Assembly: GCF_019008365.1 (NCBI RefSeq)
Contig: NZ_JAHHUL010000003.1
Span: forward strand, 186,001 to 250,000
Origin: Phosphitispora fastidiosa
GTDB lineage: Bacteria; Bacillota; Thermincolia; Thermincolales; UBA2595
Length of the DNA: 64,000 nt
Direction: 5' to 3'
Shown: one piece after another, positions 8,147-15,783 of the stretch
Layout: each line of letters opens with the position of its first letter
Numbering within the stretch: position 1 is the stretch's first letter
Translations under genes and position numbers: made by a program
The notes under the pieces: generated by a model
The model's database searches: none
What the model saw: only the letters and a program-made list of their open reading frames with translations
Told to the model about the DNA's origin: nothing

Positions 8147-9199
8147 ATGATGAACGCAAAGGAACGTATTCTTGATTTGCTTAATGGCAAGGAAGTAGAC
8201 CGGCCGGCATGCTTCAGCGGCATGGGAAATGTAACTACAGCAGGGCTGGAGCAGTTCGGATATAAGTTCGCGGCTGTACACAGTGATGCTAAAATGATGG
8301 CAGATACCGCAGCCTCATCATATAAGCTGTTTGGCTATGATTGTGCGGTAGTCCCTTATGACCTGTGTCTGGAAGCAGAAGCTGTCGGATGTGTGATGAA
8401 CCCCTATGAGCAGGTGGACCAACTTCTCTACCCGACTATTAAAGAAAAGGTATGCCATTCCGAAGATGAAATGACAACCTTCCCCATTCCAGAGGATGTT
8501 GCCAATCGGGGCAGGGTACCTGTAGTATGTGAGGCCATCAAGCTGCTTCAGAAGGATATTGGCAGCGAAGTGGCCATCGGGTCATATGTCCTGGGACCCT
8601 TTACCCTGGCGGGTCAGTTAATGGATCTTAATGAATTGTTTAAACTCTCCTTCCGAAGCCCTGACAAGGTGAATGCGATGCTGGACCGCCTGGCTGACGT
8701 AACCATTAAGATTGGCAGAGCATTAAGGAGTGCAGGGGCTGACTATATTACCATCAGGGAAATGGGAGCGACAACTGATGTGTTAAGTCCCAAGGTATTC
8801 AGAAATGTTATTTTCCCACACCTGAAAAAGGTCCGGGAGGCCTTGCAGGATGTCCCTACTATCCTCCATATATGCGGCGGAACCAATAAGATAATGAATA
8901 TCTTAAATGAGGTCGGGTGTAATGCCATATCTGTAGAGACCAAAAACGACCTCGCTAAAAGCCGTGAAGATATAGGAAATGAGCCCCTGATTTTTGGCAA
9001 TGTGGATGCATATAACATCCTGGTATCCGGAAGCCCTGGAGATGTAGAGAAAGCGGTCGTGGCTGCCCTGGAAGGAAGCTGTGATTCCATTTGGCCCAGT
9101 TGTGATATCTGGCCCACAGCTCCAATCGAGAACCTTAAAACCATGGTAGAGACAGTTAAAGAGAACGGCTCTGCCAAATGGGTCCGCAAAAACAGTTAA
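8147..9199 (+). CDS. UroD/MtaA-type corrinoid methyltransferase, copy 2
   Basis: A 350-residue paralogue of the gene at 4118. It has the zinc-site signature ILHICGGTNK near residue 243 and a C-terminal cysteine in IWPSCDIWPT near residue 320. It starts MMNAKERILDLLNGKEVDR after a GGAGG site and lies 12 bases after the MtrH-like gene. Two divergent UroD-like methyltransferases in one operon suggest two transfer routes from the same corrinoid protein, or one catalytic and one accessory copy. The substrate cannot be read from sequence. Confidence 0.85.
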   Translation: MMNAKERILDLLNGKEVDRPACFSGMGNVTTAGLEQFGYKFAAVHSDAKMMADTAASSYKLFGYDCAVVPYDLCLEAEAVGCVMNPYEQVDQLLYPTIKEKVCHSEDEMTTFPIPEDVANRGRVPVVCEAIKLLQKDIGSEVAIGSYVLGPFTLAGQLMDLNELFKLSFRSPDKVNAMLDRLADVTIKIGRALRSAGADYITIREMGATTDVLSPKVFRNVIFPHLKKVREALQDVPTILHICGGTNKIMNILNEVGCNAISVETKNDLAKSREDIGNEPLIFGNVDAYNILVSGSPGDVEKAVVAALEGSCDSIWPSCDIWPTAPIENLKTMVETVKENGSAKWVRKNS

Positions 9200-9231
9200 C
9201 CTATTACATTTAAAACAAGGAGGCTAATGTC

Positions 9232-9888
9232 ATGAGTAAAGAACAGGAAATTTTTGACCGGTTACGGAACGGAGTAGTGGAATATGACAATGATATGGTA
9301 ATTAGCGCTGCCAATGAGGCTTTGGAAGTAGGCCTGGATGCTGAAAAGGCTATCTTTGACGGGTTGGTGTCAGGTATTGAGGAAATCGGCCGGCTCTATG
9401 AACTGGAGGAAATATTTGTCCCCGAAATGCTGCTGGCAGCAGATGCCATGTATGCCGGATTGAATATCCTGAAACCCCATATGAAGAAAAAGAGTGATGG
9501 CAGCACCAGGGGCCAGGTCATCATGGGTGTTGTCCAGGGTGATGTGCATGATATTGGTAAGAATATAGTTAAGATGATGTTTGATGTAGCCGGATTTGAA
9601 GTGCATGACCTGGGCCGTGATGTTCCATTGGAGACCTTTATCGAGGAGCAGTTGAACACAAACTCCGACCTGGTTTGTCTTTCGGCAATGATGACAACAA
9701 CTATGGTCGGGATGCCTGAGATTATCGGAAAACTCAAGGAAAAAAACCCCAATGTCAAGATAATGATTGGGGGAGCTCCGGTAAACGAAAACCTTGCCGG
9801 GCAGTGGGGGGCTGACGGATATGCCAAGGATGCCAATAACGCCCTCAAGGATGCCATTAACATGGTTGCTTCTCTGAGGAATATGTAA
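9232..9888 (+). CDS. Methyltransferase corrinoid protein, copy 1 (MttC/MtbC-like)
   Basis: This 218-residue B12-binding carrier accepts methyl groups from a substrate methyltransferase and presents them to MtaA/MtrH-type enzymes. The N-terminal helical cap domain is followed by the cobalamin motif GDVHDIGKNIV near residue 103, which contains the lower axial histidine. It continues with LSAMMTTTM and the IMIGGAPVN loop. A GGAGG site precedes ATG 9232. No dedicated substrate methyltransferase gene accompanies it in this operon, so it may work with the MttB proteins of the next operon or with one encoded elsewhere. Confidence 0.92.
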   Translation: MSKEQEIFDRLRNGVVEYDNDMVISAANEALEVGLDAEKAIFDGLVSGIEEIGRLYELEEIFVPEMLLAADAMYAGLNILKPHMKKKSDGSTRGQVIMGVVQGDVHDIGKNIVKMMFDVAGFEVHDLGRDVPLETFIEEQLNTNSDLVCLSAMMTTTMVGMPEIIGKLKEKNPNVKIMIGGAPVNENLAGQWGADGYAKDANNALKDAINMVASLRNM

Positions 9889-9899
9889 TTGATTCCAAT

Positions 9900-9937
9900 T
9901 GATTCCGAACAGAATCAAACGATTTTGCCCGGAATCA
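9900..9937 (+). promoter_or_regulatory. Two palindromic activator sites (proposed), distal group
   Basis: TGATTC-N6-GAATCA at 9900-9917 is perfect. CGATTT-N6-GAATCA at 9920-9937 has a degenerate left half. They start 20 bp apart, close to two helical turns. They belong to the same motif family as the sites at 2618-2741 and lie ~200 bp upstream of the sigma-54 promoter at 10130. Confidence 0.7.
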
Positions 9938-10012
9938 GGCAGATGTGGTTTCCCTACAATGAATAGCAGGTAAAAGGGTCTTTGATATGGCAGTAAAAAA
10001 TATTTTTTAGGT

Positions 10013-10062
10013 CAGAAACAGCATGGGCTGATTCCGTTGTGAATCAGCCCATGCTGTTTCTG
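10013..10062. terminator. 22-bp perfect inverted repeat (terminator-like hairpin)
   Basis: Arms 10013-10034 and 10041-10062 are exact reverse complements separated by six bases. There is no T-run on either side, so it is not a standard intrinsic terminator. It may still stop or stabilise the upstream transcript. Its apex is itself one activator palindrome (10029-10046). Confidence 0.6.
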
Positions 10063-10106
10063 GCAGATGATTTACTTGTTAATCACCATGATTCTTACAG
10101 GAATCA
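10029..10106 (+). promoter_or_regulatory. Three palindromic activator sites (proposed), proximal group
   Basis: The sites are TGATTC-N6-GAATCA at 10029-10046, TGATTT-N6-TAATCA at 10068-10085 and TGATTC-N6-GAATCA at 10089-10106. The last two begin 21 bp apart, on the same face of the helix. The nearest site ends only 23 bp upstream of the -24 box. Together with 9900-9937 they fill the 332-bp gap between the two operons, which contains no gene. Confidence 0.74.
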
Positions 10107-10129
10107 GCGCCTCTGTTTTTATAAGTAAT

Positions 10130-10146
10130 TGGCACGTTTATTGCTT
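10130..10146 (+). promoter_or_regulatory. Sigma-54 (-24/-12) promoter of the mttC-mttB operon
   Basis: TGGCAC-gttta-TTGCTT is an exact consensus match with the required 5-base spacer, 75 bp upstream of mttC. It shares its architecture and upstream palindromes with the promoter at 2855, so both operons should respond to the same activator. Confidence 0.92.
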
Positions 10147-10220
10147 GTATTAGTTATTGGGCTGTTATATAGAAACAAGCCTTTTCCGGTTCGACTTTGA
10201 GTTAATTGAGGAGTGGTAGT

Positions 10221-10877
10221 ATGGGTAAGGGAGAGATCCTAAGACAAGCGATGCAGGCAGTTGTTGTTGGCGATGAAGAAGCTGCGGTGGCTGTTGCTAA
10301 AATGGCGGTGGCAGAGGGAATCAATCCTATTGAAGTAATTTCTGACGGACTTTCTGCAGGGATAAAGGAAATCGGTGATTTATTTGAAAAAGACGAAATC
10401 TCTATTCCTTTCGTGATTATTGCAGCTGAAGCAATGTCCAAGGCGATTGCTGTCCTCGAACCCCATATCCCTAAGGAACATAAAGGGAAAAAAGTTGGCA
10501 CCGTTGTTCTGGGCACAGTGGAAGGAGATATCCATGATATCGGCAAAGGGATTGTTGCCACCATGTTGAGAGTTTATGGTTTTGAGGTTCACGATCTGGG
10601 ACGCGATGTTCCGGTAGAGGTTTTTGTCAGCAAGGCTCGGGAGGTAAATGCTGATATTATTGGATCTTCCACCCTGATGACTACAACCCTGCCTGCTCAG
10701 AAGTTACTGCAGGAAGCGGTGGAGGCTGCCGGACTAAAAGTCAGAACCATGGTTGGAGGTGCCGCAGTCAGCCAGTTATGGGCTGACAAAATCGGAGCAA
10801 GTGCATATGGGGAAAATGCCGCCGAAGCAGTGCGCAAAGCCAAGGAATTAGCTGAAAATCAGTGGCAATGGAGGTGA
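10221..10877 (+). CDS. mttC: Trimethylamine corrinoid protein MttC
   Basis: A 218-residue corrinoid protein with the B12 motif GDIHDIGKGIV (axial His near residue 104), SSTLMTTTLPA and the MVGGAAVS loop. Its position five bases upstream of mttB identifies it as the cognate methyl acceptor for the MttB proteins. ATG 10221 follows GAGGAG with good spacing. It is clearly homologous to the corrinoid protein at 9232 but diverged, so the two operons carry distinct carriers. Confidence 0.93.
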   Translation: MGKGEILRQAMQAVVVGDEEAAVAVAKMAVAEGINPIEVISDGLSAGIKEIGDLFEKDEISIPFVIIAAEAMSKAIAVLEPHIPKEHKGKKVGTVVLGTVEGDIHDIGKGIVATMLRVYGFEVHDLGRDVPVEVFVSKAREVNADIIGSSTLMTTTLPAQKLLQEAVEAAGLKVRTMVGGAAVSQLWADKIGASAYGENAAEAVRKAKELAENQWQWR

Positions 10878-10881
10878 GGGT

Positions 10882-12339
10882 GTGAAACGAGGGTTACAGA
10901 CCGGGGTCAGAGAGCGGCGGGGCTTCAGCATTAAGATGTTCAGCCATGATGAACTGGAAGAGATTCACTTGGCTACTCTGGAGATACTGGAACATACAGG
11001 AATTAAAGTATTCTGTGATGAGGCCTTGGAAATTCTTGCCGGAGCAGGCGCCGCCGTTGACAGGACAGGGTTTACCGTCAGATTTCCCCAGCATATGGTC
11101 GAAGATGCCATCCGTTCAGCGCCTGAAAGGGTTTTATTGGCAGCCCGGGATCCTGAGAAAGATGTTACAATTGAAGGAAACAGGGTTGGCTTTACAAATT
11201 TCGGCGCCGGGGTCATGATAGAAAATCCCTACACGGGTGAGATGAGAGAGACCACCAAAAAAGATGTTGGTAATACCGCTCTGATTTGTGATGCCCTTGA
11301 AAATGTTGATATCTATTCGAGCGCTGTGGTAGCCCGTGATATGCCGGAAGGGACTGCTGATTTACACGAGGCTGCAGAGTTTATGTCCAATACAACCAAG
11401 CACTGTCAGCACTTTAACTTAACAGGGGGAAGCGGAGCCAGAAGCTTTCTGGAGATGGGTGCGGCAGTAGCCGGCGGAATGACGGAGCTGTACCGGCGTC
11501 CGGTAATTTCAGCTCTGGTTTGTCCGGTAAGTCCGCTTCAACTGCATACAAATACCAGTGAAATAATAATAGAATTTGCCCGGGCGGGGGTTCCCCTGAA
11601 CATACTTTCAATGGCCATGTCAGGTGCATCTGCACCCATTACACTGGCAGGGACTCTGGTGATTCATAATGCCGAGGTTTTGAGCGGTATTATCCTGGCC
11701 CAGGCTGTAAGGAGGGGTACTCCAGTAATTTATGGCAGTTCAACTACAACTTTTGATCTGACTCATGCGACAGCTCCGCTTGGAGCTCCGGAGCTGGGCA
11801 TGATTAGTGCCGGAGTAGCTGAACTTGCTAATTTTTACCGGCTGCCCTGTTATGTAGCGGGTACCTAGGGTGACTCCAAGCTTTCCGATGCCCAGGCAGG
11901 TCATGAAAAAACGATTACTTCCCTGCTGCCTGCGTTGGCTGGGGCTAATCTGATATACGGCCTGGGTATGCTGGAACTTGGAGTGACCTTTAGCTATACA
12001 CAATTACTGATTGATGATGAGATTGCTGCCATGGTAAAACGAGTGATGCAGGGCATCACCGTTAATGATGAAACACTTGCTGTAGATGTGATCAGGCAGG
12101 TCGGAGCCGGGAAAGATTTCCTGGGGCAACGACACACGAGGGACTATATGGATAAAGAGCAATCCAAACCCAGATTAATCGACAGGAGAATGAGGGGCGC
12201 CTGGCTTAACCGGGGGGGCAAGAGCATGGCTGAACGTGCCAATGAAAAGGCCAGGGAGATTCTGGAAAATCACAAACCAACCCCACTGCCCGATGCGGTT
12301 TTGGCAAAATTTGAAGAAATTATAAAGAGGGATGGCTAA
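10882..12339 (+). CDS. mttB: Trimethylamine methyltransferase MttB, pyrrolysine-containing, copy 1
   Basis: MttB moves a methyl group from trimethylamine to Co(I) MttC. The frame opens at GTG 10882 (GAGGTGAG upstream) and meets an in-frame TAG at 11866-11868. It continues in the same frame to TAA at 12339, giving 485 residues with pyrrolysine at 329. Homology runs through the stop: CYVAGT before it, and GDSKLSDAQAGHEKT and GMLELGVTFSYTQLLIDDEI after it. The family's known Pyl position is 334 in Methanosarcina barkeri. The nearby pyl genes supply the amino acid. Annotated without readthrough, it would look like two broken genes. Substrate specificity for trimethylamine follows from Pyl-type MttB, since Pyl-lacking homologues use betaines. 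Confidence 0.95.
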
Positions 12340-13304
12340 TGCTGCAAGAGATTTTTGCAAGAGTCAGAGACAGCGTAATTGGCAGAGAAAACGAAATTAA
12401 GTATATTCTTGCCGCCATGGATGCCGGGAAACACATTTTATTGGAGGGTCCTCCGGGAACCTCCAAGTCAACCTTATTGCGCAGTATTTCAGGTGCGGCA
12501 GGTATTCCCTTTTTCATCCTGGAAGGCAATATAGACCTCACTCCCGCCAAGCTTGTAGGCCATTTTAATCCCGGTAAGGTATTGGCAGACAACTATCAAG
12601 CGGAGTATTTTGAAAAAGGCCCTCTTACCAGGGCTATGGAGGATGGGGGCATCCTCTATATTGAAGAGTTTAACCGTATGCCGGCAGATGTTTCCAATGT
12701 GCTGATTACTCCAATGGAAGAAGGGGAAATTTCTATCCCCAGGTACGGGACTGTTAAAGCAGCGCGCCTGTTTACTGTTATTGCTGCCCAGAACCCTTAC
12801 GACGATGTTGGTACTGTCCGGGTTAGCAGAGCATTTATGGACCGGATTTGCCTGATCAGGACAGACTATCAGGGTGAAGAAGAAGAACGGGAGATTGTCA
12901 GGCAGCGGACAGGTTCAGAGAACCTTAAAGTTGTTAATTCAGCTGTACGGGTTGTGCGCAAGACTCGGGCACATCAGGATATTAAAATGGGAGCCTCGGT
13001 GAGGGCTGCAATTGATATGGTTGACATTTTTGTCAGTATGCAGAAACTGGCGGACTGTCCCCAGGACCATTTTGTGTCAGCAGCTCACATTGCGCTGGTT
13101 AACAAGATATGGTTAAATGAGACCACCGACAGGAGCCCTGAGGAAATAATTGATGAAATACTGGATATTCCGGGACTTAATAGAAAGGACCTGATACCTG
13201 ATACCGGCACCGATAGTGATACTGATTACAGTGAACAACCACCGGGCATGCAGTCTCTGTCAGCCGGTGAAGAAGAAGAGAAAAAAAAAAGGACCGTCTG
13301 GTAG
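12339..13304 (+). CDS. MoxR-type AAA+ ATPase inside the mttB operon
   Basis: A 321-residue AAA+ ATPase of the MoxR/NorQ/CbbQ type, which act with VWA proteins to remodel or metallate enzyme complexes. The Walker A is GPPGTSKS at 37-44. The Walker B position reads ILYIEEFNR, with Glu where most relatives have Asp. Sensor segment VIAAQNPYDDVGT is present. The ATG overlaps the mttB stop (TAATG). The zero frame ends EEEEKKKRTVW at a TAG (13302-13304) just after a run of ten A (13281-13290). A -1 shift on this run would fuse it to the downstream VWA frame. The target is most plausibly MttB/MttC, by context only. Confidence 0.87.
   Translation: MLQEIFARVRDSVIGRENEIKYILAAMDAGKHILLEGPPGTSKSTLLRSISGAAGIPFFILEGNIDLTPAKLVGHFNPGKVLADNYQAEYFEKGPLTRAMEDGGILYIEEFNRMPADVSNVLITPMEEGEISIPRYGTVKAARLFTVIAAQNPYDDVGTVRVSRAFMDRICLIRTDYQGEEEEREIVRQRTGSENLKVVNSAVRVVRKTRAHQDIKMGASVRAAIDMVDIFVSMQKLADCPQDHFVSAAHIALVNKIWLNETTDRSPEEIIDEILDIPGLNRKDLIPDTGTDSDTDYSEQPPGMQSLSAGEEEEKKKRTVW
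13281..13290 (+). other. A10 homopolymer, candidate -1 slippage site
   Basis: Ten consecutive A lie in the last codons of the MoxR gene, preceded by an acidic GAA/GAG run. The next gene's frame is open from 13271 and is entered by a -1 shift here. Either ribosomal or transcriptional slippage could occur; a sequencing error in the homopolymer is also possible. Confidence 0.55.
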
Positions 13305-13354
13305 GTGACCGGTTCCTTGATAATAACAAAACCAATGTCTCGTATTTTTACGGG

Positions 13355-14158
13355 GTGGCATCTTACCTGAATAGGCATCCGGAAGAACTTGGAGCGTTTT
13401 TTGAGAACGATGATTCCCTGGAGGTATTTGCCAATATTTTCACTATGCTGACACATCAGGTTCGCACCAAGGCAGTAAAAATTGCCAGCCGTCTGATAGT
13501 AAAAATTGCCAGGCAAATTGCTGATACGGGTTACCGGTCCGGACCGCTCAAGCTGGCTCGCGGCTTTCAGGACGGGGCTGAAATTGAGTTGGACAAAAGC
13601 CTGGAAAACTATACAGCTGAGCCTGAGCGGGGGATATTGGACAATATTGTTTCATACACCAGACAGAGAGAGAGATTAGCCTTTGTTATTATGCTGGACC
13701 ACAGCTACTCAATGAAGGGACTCAAAGTTATCCTGGCTGCAATCACTGCGGCTTCCATTGCCCAGCATTTTAAAATGGACTATGCAATCCTGGGTTTTTG
13801 TAACCGGGTCTCGGTCCTGAGGGACATTAATGAGGCCACGGGGCCGGAGACGGTTGTGGAAAGAATATTTGGACTGGAACTGAAGGGTGACACTGACATC
13901 CATCTGGCTCTGGAGGCCGGGTTAAAACAGGTCGGTAACTTCGAGAGAAAAATAGGCTTACTCCTGACAGACGGGGCCTGGAACCAGGGAGATGACCCCT
14001 TGGCGGTGGCGGCAAAATTTGACAAGCTGAGCGTAATCGGCTTTCCACCGGCAAAACCGGATAAAATTCGCCAAATAGCTCGCAAGGGTAAAGGAGAATT
14101 TTCCTTTGTCACCGATGAAAAGGGAATTTCGGAAGCAATTCTGAAGTGTTTGAAGTGA
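13355..14158 (+). CDS. VWA-domain protein paired with MoxR in the mttB operon
   Basis: The C-terminal half is a von Willebrand A domain with an intact MIDAS motif DHSYS (residues 115-119 from GTG 13355) and a later LLTDGAW segment. It resembles NorD/CoxE-like partners of MoxR ATPases. The start is uncertain. GTG 13355 lacks a ribosome site, while the frame is open back to 13271 with plausible coding sequence (DRFLDNNKTNVSYFYG) and no ATG, GTG or TTG start. The natural reading is a -1 frameshift from the MoxR gene at A10, giving a ~606-residue fusion; a CTG at 13298 is an alternative. A metal-dependent chaperone role for MttB/MttC is inference. Confidence 0.8.
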   Translation: MASYLNRHPEELGAFFENDDSLEVFANIFTMLTHQVRTKAVKIASRLIVKIARQIADTGYRSGPLKLARGFQDGAEIELDKSLENYTAEPERGILDNIVSYTRQRERLAFVIMLDHSYSMKGLKVILAAITAASIAQHFKMDYAILGFCNRVSVLRDINEATGPETVVERIFGLELKGDTDIHLALEAGLKQVGNFERKIGLLLTDGAWNQGDDPLAVAAKFDKLSVIGFPPAKPDKIRQIARKGKGEFSFVTDEKGISEAILKCLK

Positions 14159-14179
14159 TGTCAGGGATATTATTAGTTG

Positions 14180-15631
14180 ATGGGTGGTGCCCGCATGTTA
14201 AGGGATCTAAAGGCAAATAGTTCGCATTGGCTGGGGTTGGGCATGCAGTCAATGGCTCCGGCACAGTTGGATGAAATTCATAATGCCACCTTAAAGGTGC
14301 TGCAATTTACCGGGATAAAAGTTTACTGTCCGGAGGCGCTGCAGACCCTGGCAGAGGGAGGCGCAGATGTGGATTTTGTTTCCGGCAGGGTACGTATTCC
14401 GGCTTATCTTGTCGAGGATGCCATTGCCTCTGCCCCGTCCTATGTAATCTTAGCTGCCAGGGACCCCCAGCATGATGTCTATGTGGGCGGCAAGCGGGTA
14501 CATTTTACGACTTTCGGTTCCGGGTGCAGAGTAGTTGATTATATAACAGACGATGTTCATGAGTCCACTAAAACTGATGTTGAGATGACGGCACTGGTAT
14601 GTGATGCCCTGGACAATGTTGATATTTATGTAAGTACCCTTAAGGCTACGGATATGCCAATAGAAACTACCGGGCTGCACGAGGCGGAAGCTTTTTTACT
14701 CAATACCGTAAAACACTGCCAACATACCAATCTGGGCAGCGGGCACGAAGCTGTCAACTTCTTTAAGATGGCTGCCGCCATTACCGGCGGAACGGAGGAA
14801 TTGCGCAGGCGTCCAATCGTTTCCGCAATGGTTTGCCCATCCAGTCCCTTGCAGTTACACAAAGCAACCTCTGAGATCATTATGGAATCTGCCAGAGCAG
14901 GTATCCCGGTTAATATTCTCTCAATGGTTATGGCCGGTGCTACCGCACCGGTAACTTTGGCAGGAACCCTGGTAGTTCACAATGCAGAAGTCCTGGGTGG
15001 AATTGTATTACACCAGTTGACTAATAAGGGCGCCCCCGTTATTTACGGCAGTTCCTCGACCATTTTTGATATGAAAAGCCTGACAGCCCCGGTGGGCGCT
15101 CCTGAAATGGCAATGCTGAGCGCGGCTTGTGCTGAACTGGCCAACTTCTATTTGCTGCCAAGCTTTGTTGGAGGCACTTAGGGTGATTCCAAACTGCCTG
15201 ATATCCAGATTGGCCATGAAAAAACAATAACAACTGTGATTACTTCACTTGCCGGGGCCAATATGATTTTCGGCATGGGAATGATAGAATTGGGGTTGAC
15301 ATTTAGCTTTACCCAGCTGATTATTGATGACATGATAGTAAATGCTGTAAAGAAAATTATTAATCCTGATATGGGAATAAGCAGGATTAGAAACCGGGAG
15401 TGGCTCAACTGTCTGATCGGAAAAGGTTTTCCAGTCAATGGTTGGTCGCCCCATAGAGTCAGAAATAACTCCTTCCCCGAAGTTTACCAATACAATAACA
15501 CACCTGACATCATCCGAACGGCCAAGGACAGGGTCCAGAGCATTTTGAACCAGCATAAACCGGAAGAACTCCCTAACAGCATTAAACACAAAATAAGAGA
15601 AATAATTATTGATACAGAATCAGAATCATAA
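14180..15631 (+). CDS. mttB: Trimethylamine methyltransferase MttB, pyrrolysine-containing, copy 2
   Basis: A second MttB paralogue of 483 residues with an in-frame TAG at 15179-15181, placing pyrrolysine at residue 334 when counted from ATG 14180. The context FVGGT-Pyl-GDSKLPDIQIGHEKT mirrors copy 1. The bases around the UAG (ACYTAGGGTGAYTCCAA) are nearly the same in both genes. The start could be TTG 14177, ATG 14180 or ATG 14195, with no clear ribosome site. The two copies differ enough to suggest different substrate preference or an old duplication, and the MoxR/VWA genes are inserted between them. Confidence 0.93.
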
Positions 15632-15783
15632 TATTGCCAGAATAAATAATACAATTTACTGATTAGATTAGATAATTACCACTCAGGCAACTTAATCTGA
15701 CATTGAAGGAAGAATGGTTGAAATCACTACGGTTAGGCATTATGATTTGATTAGGTCATGCCAGAAAAGGGAGGTTTAATGAA

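Noticed and set aside
11860-11940. mttB copy 1 as a frameshifted or truncated pseudogene
   Set aside because: The frame is unchanged across the TAG and homology continues on both sides; pyl genes are present, so UAG encodes pyrrolysine.
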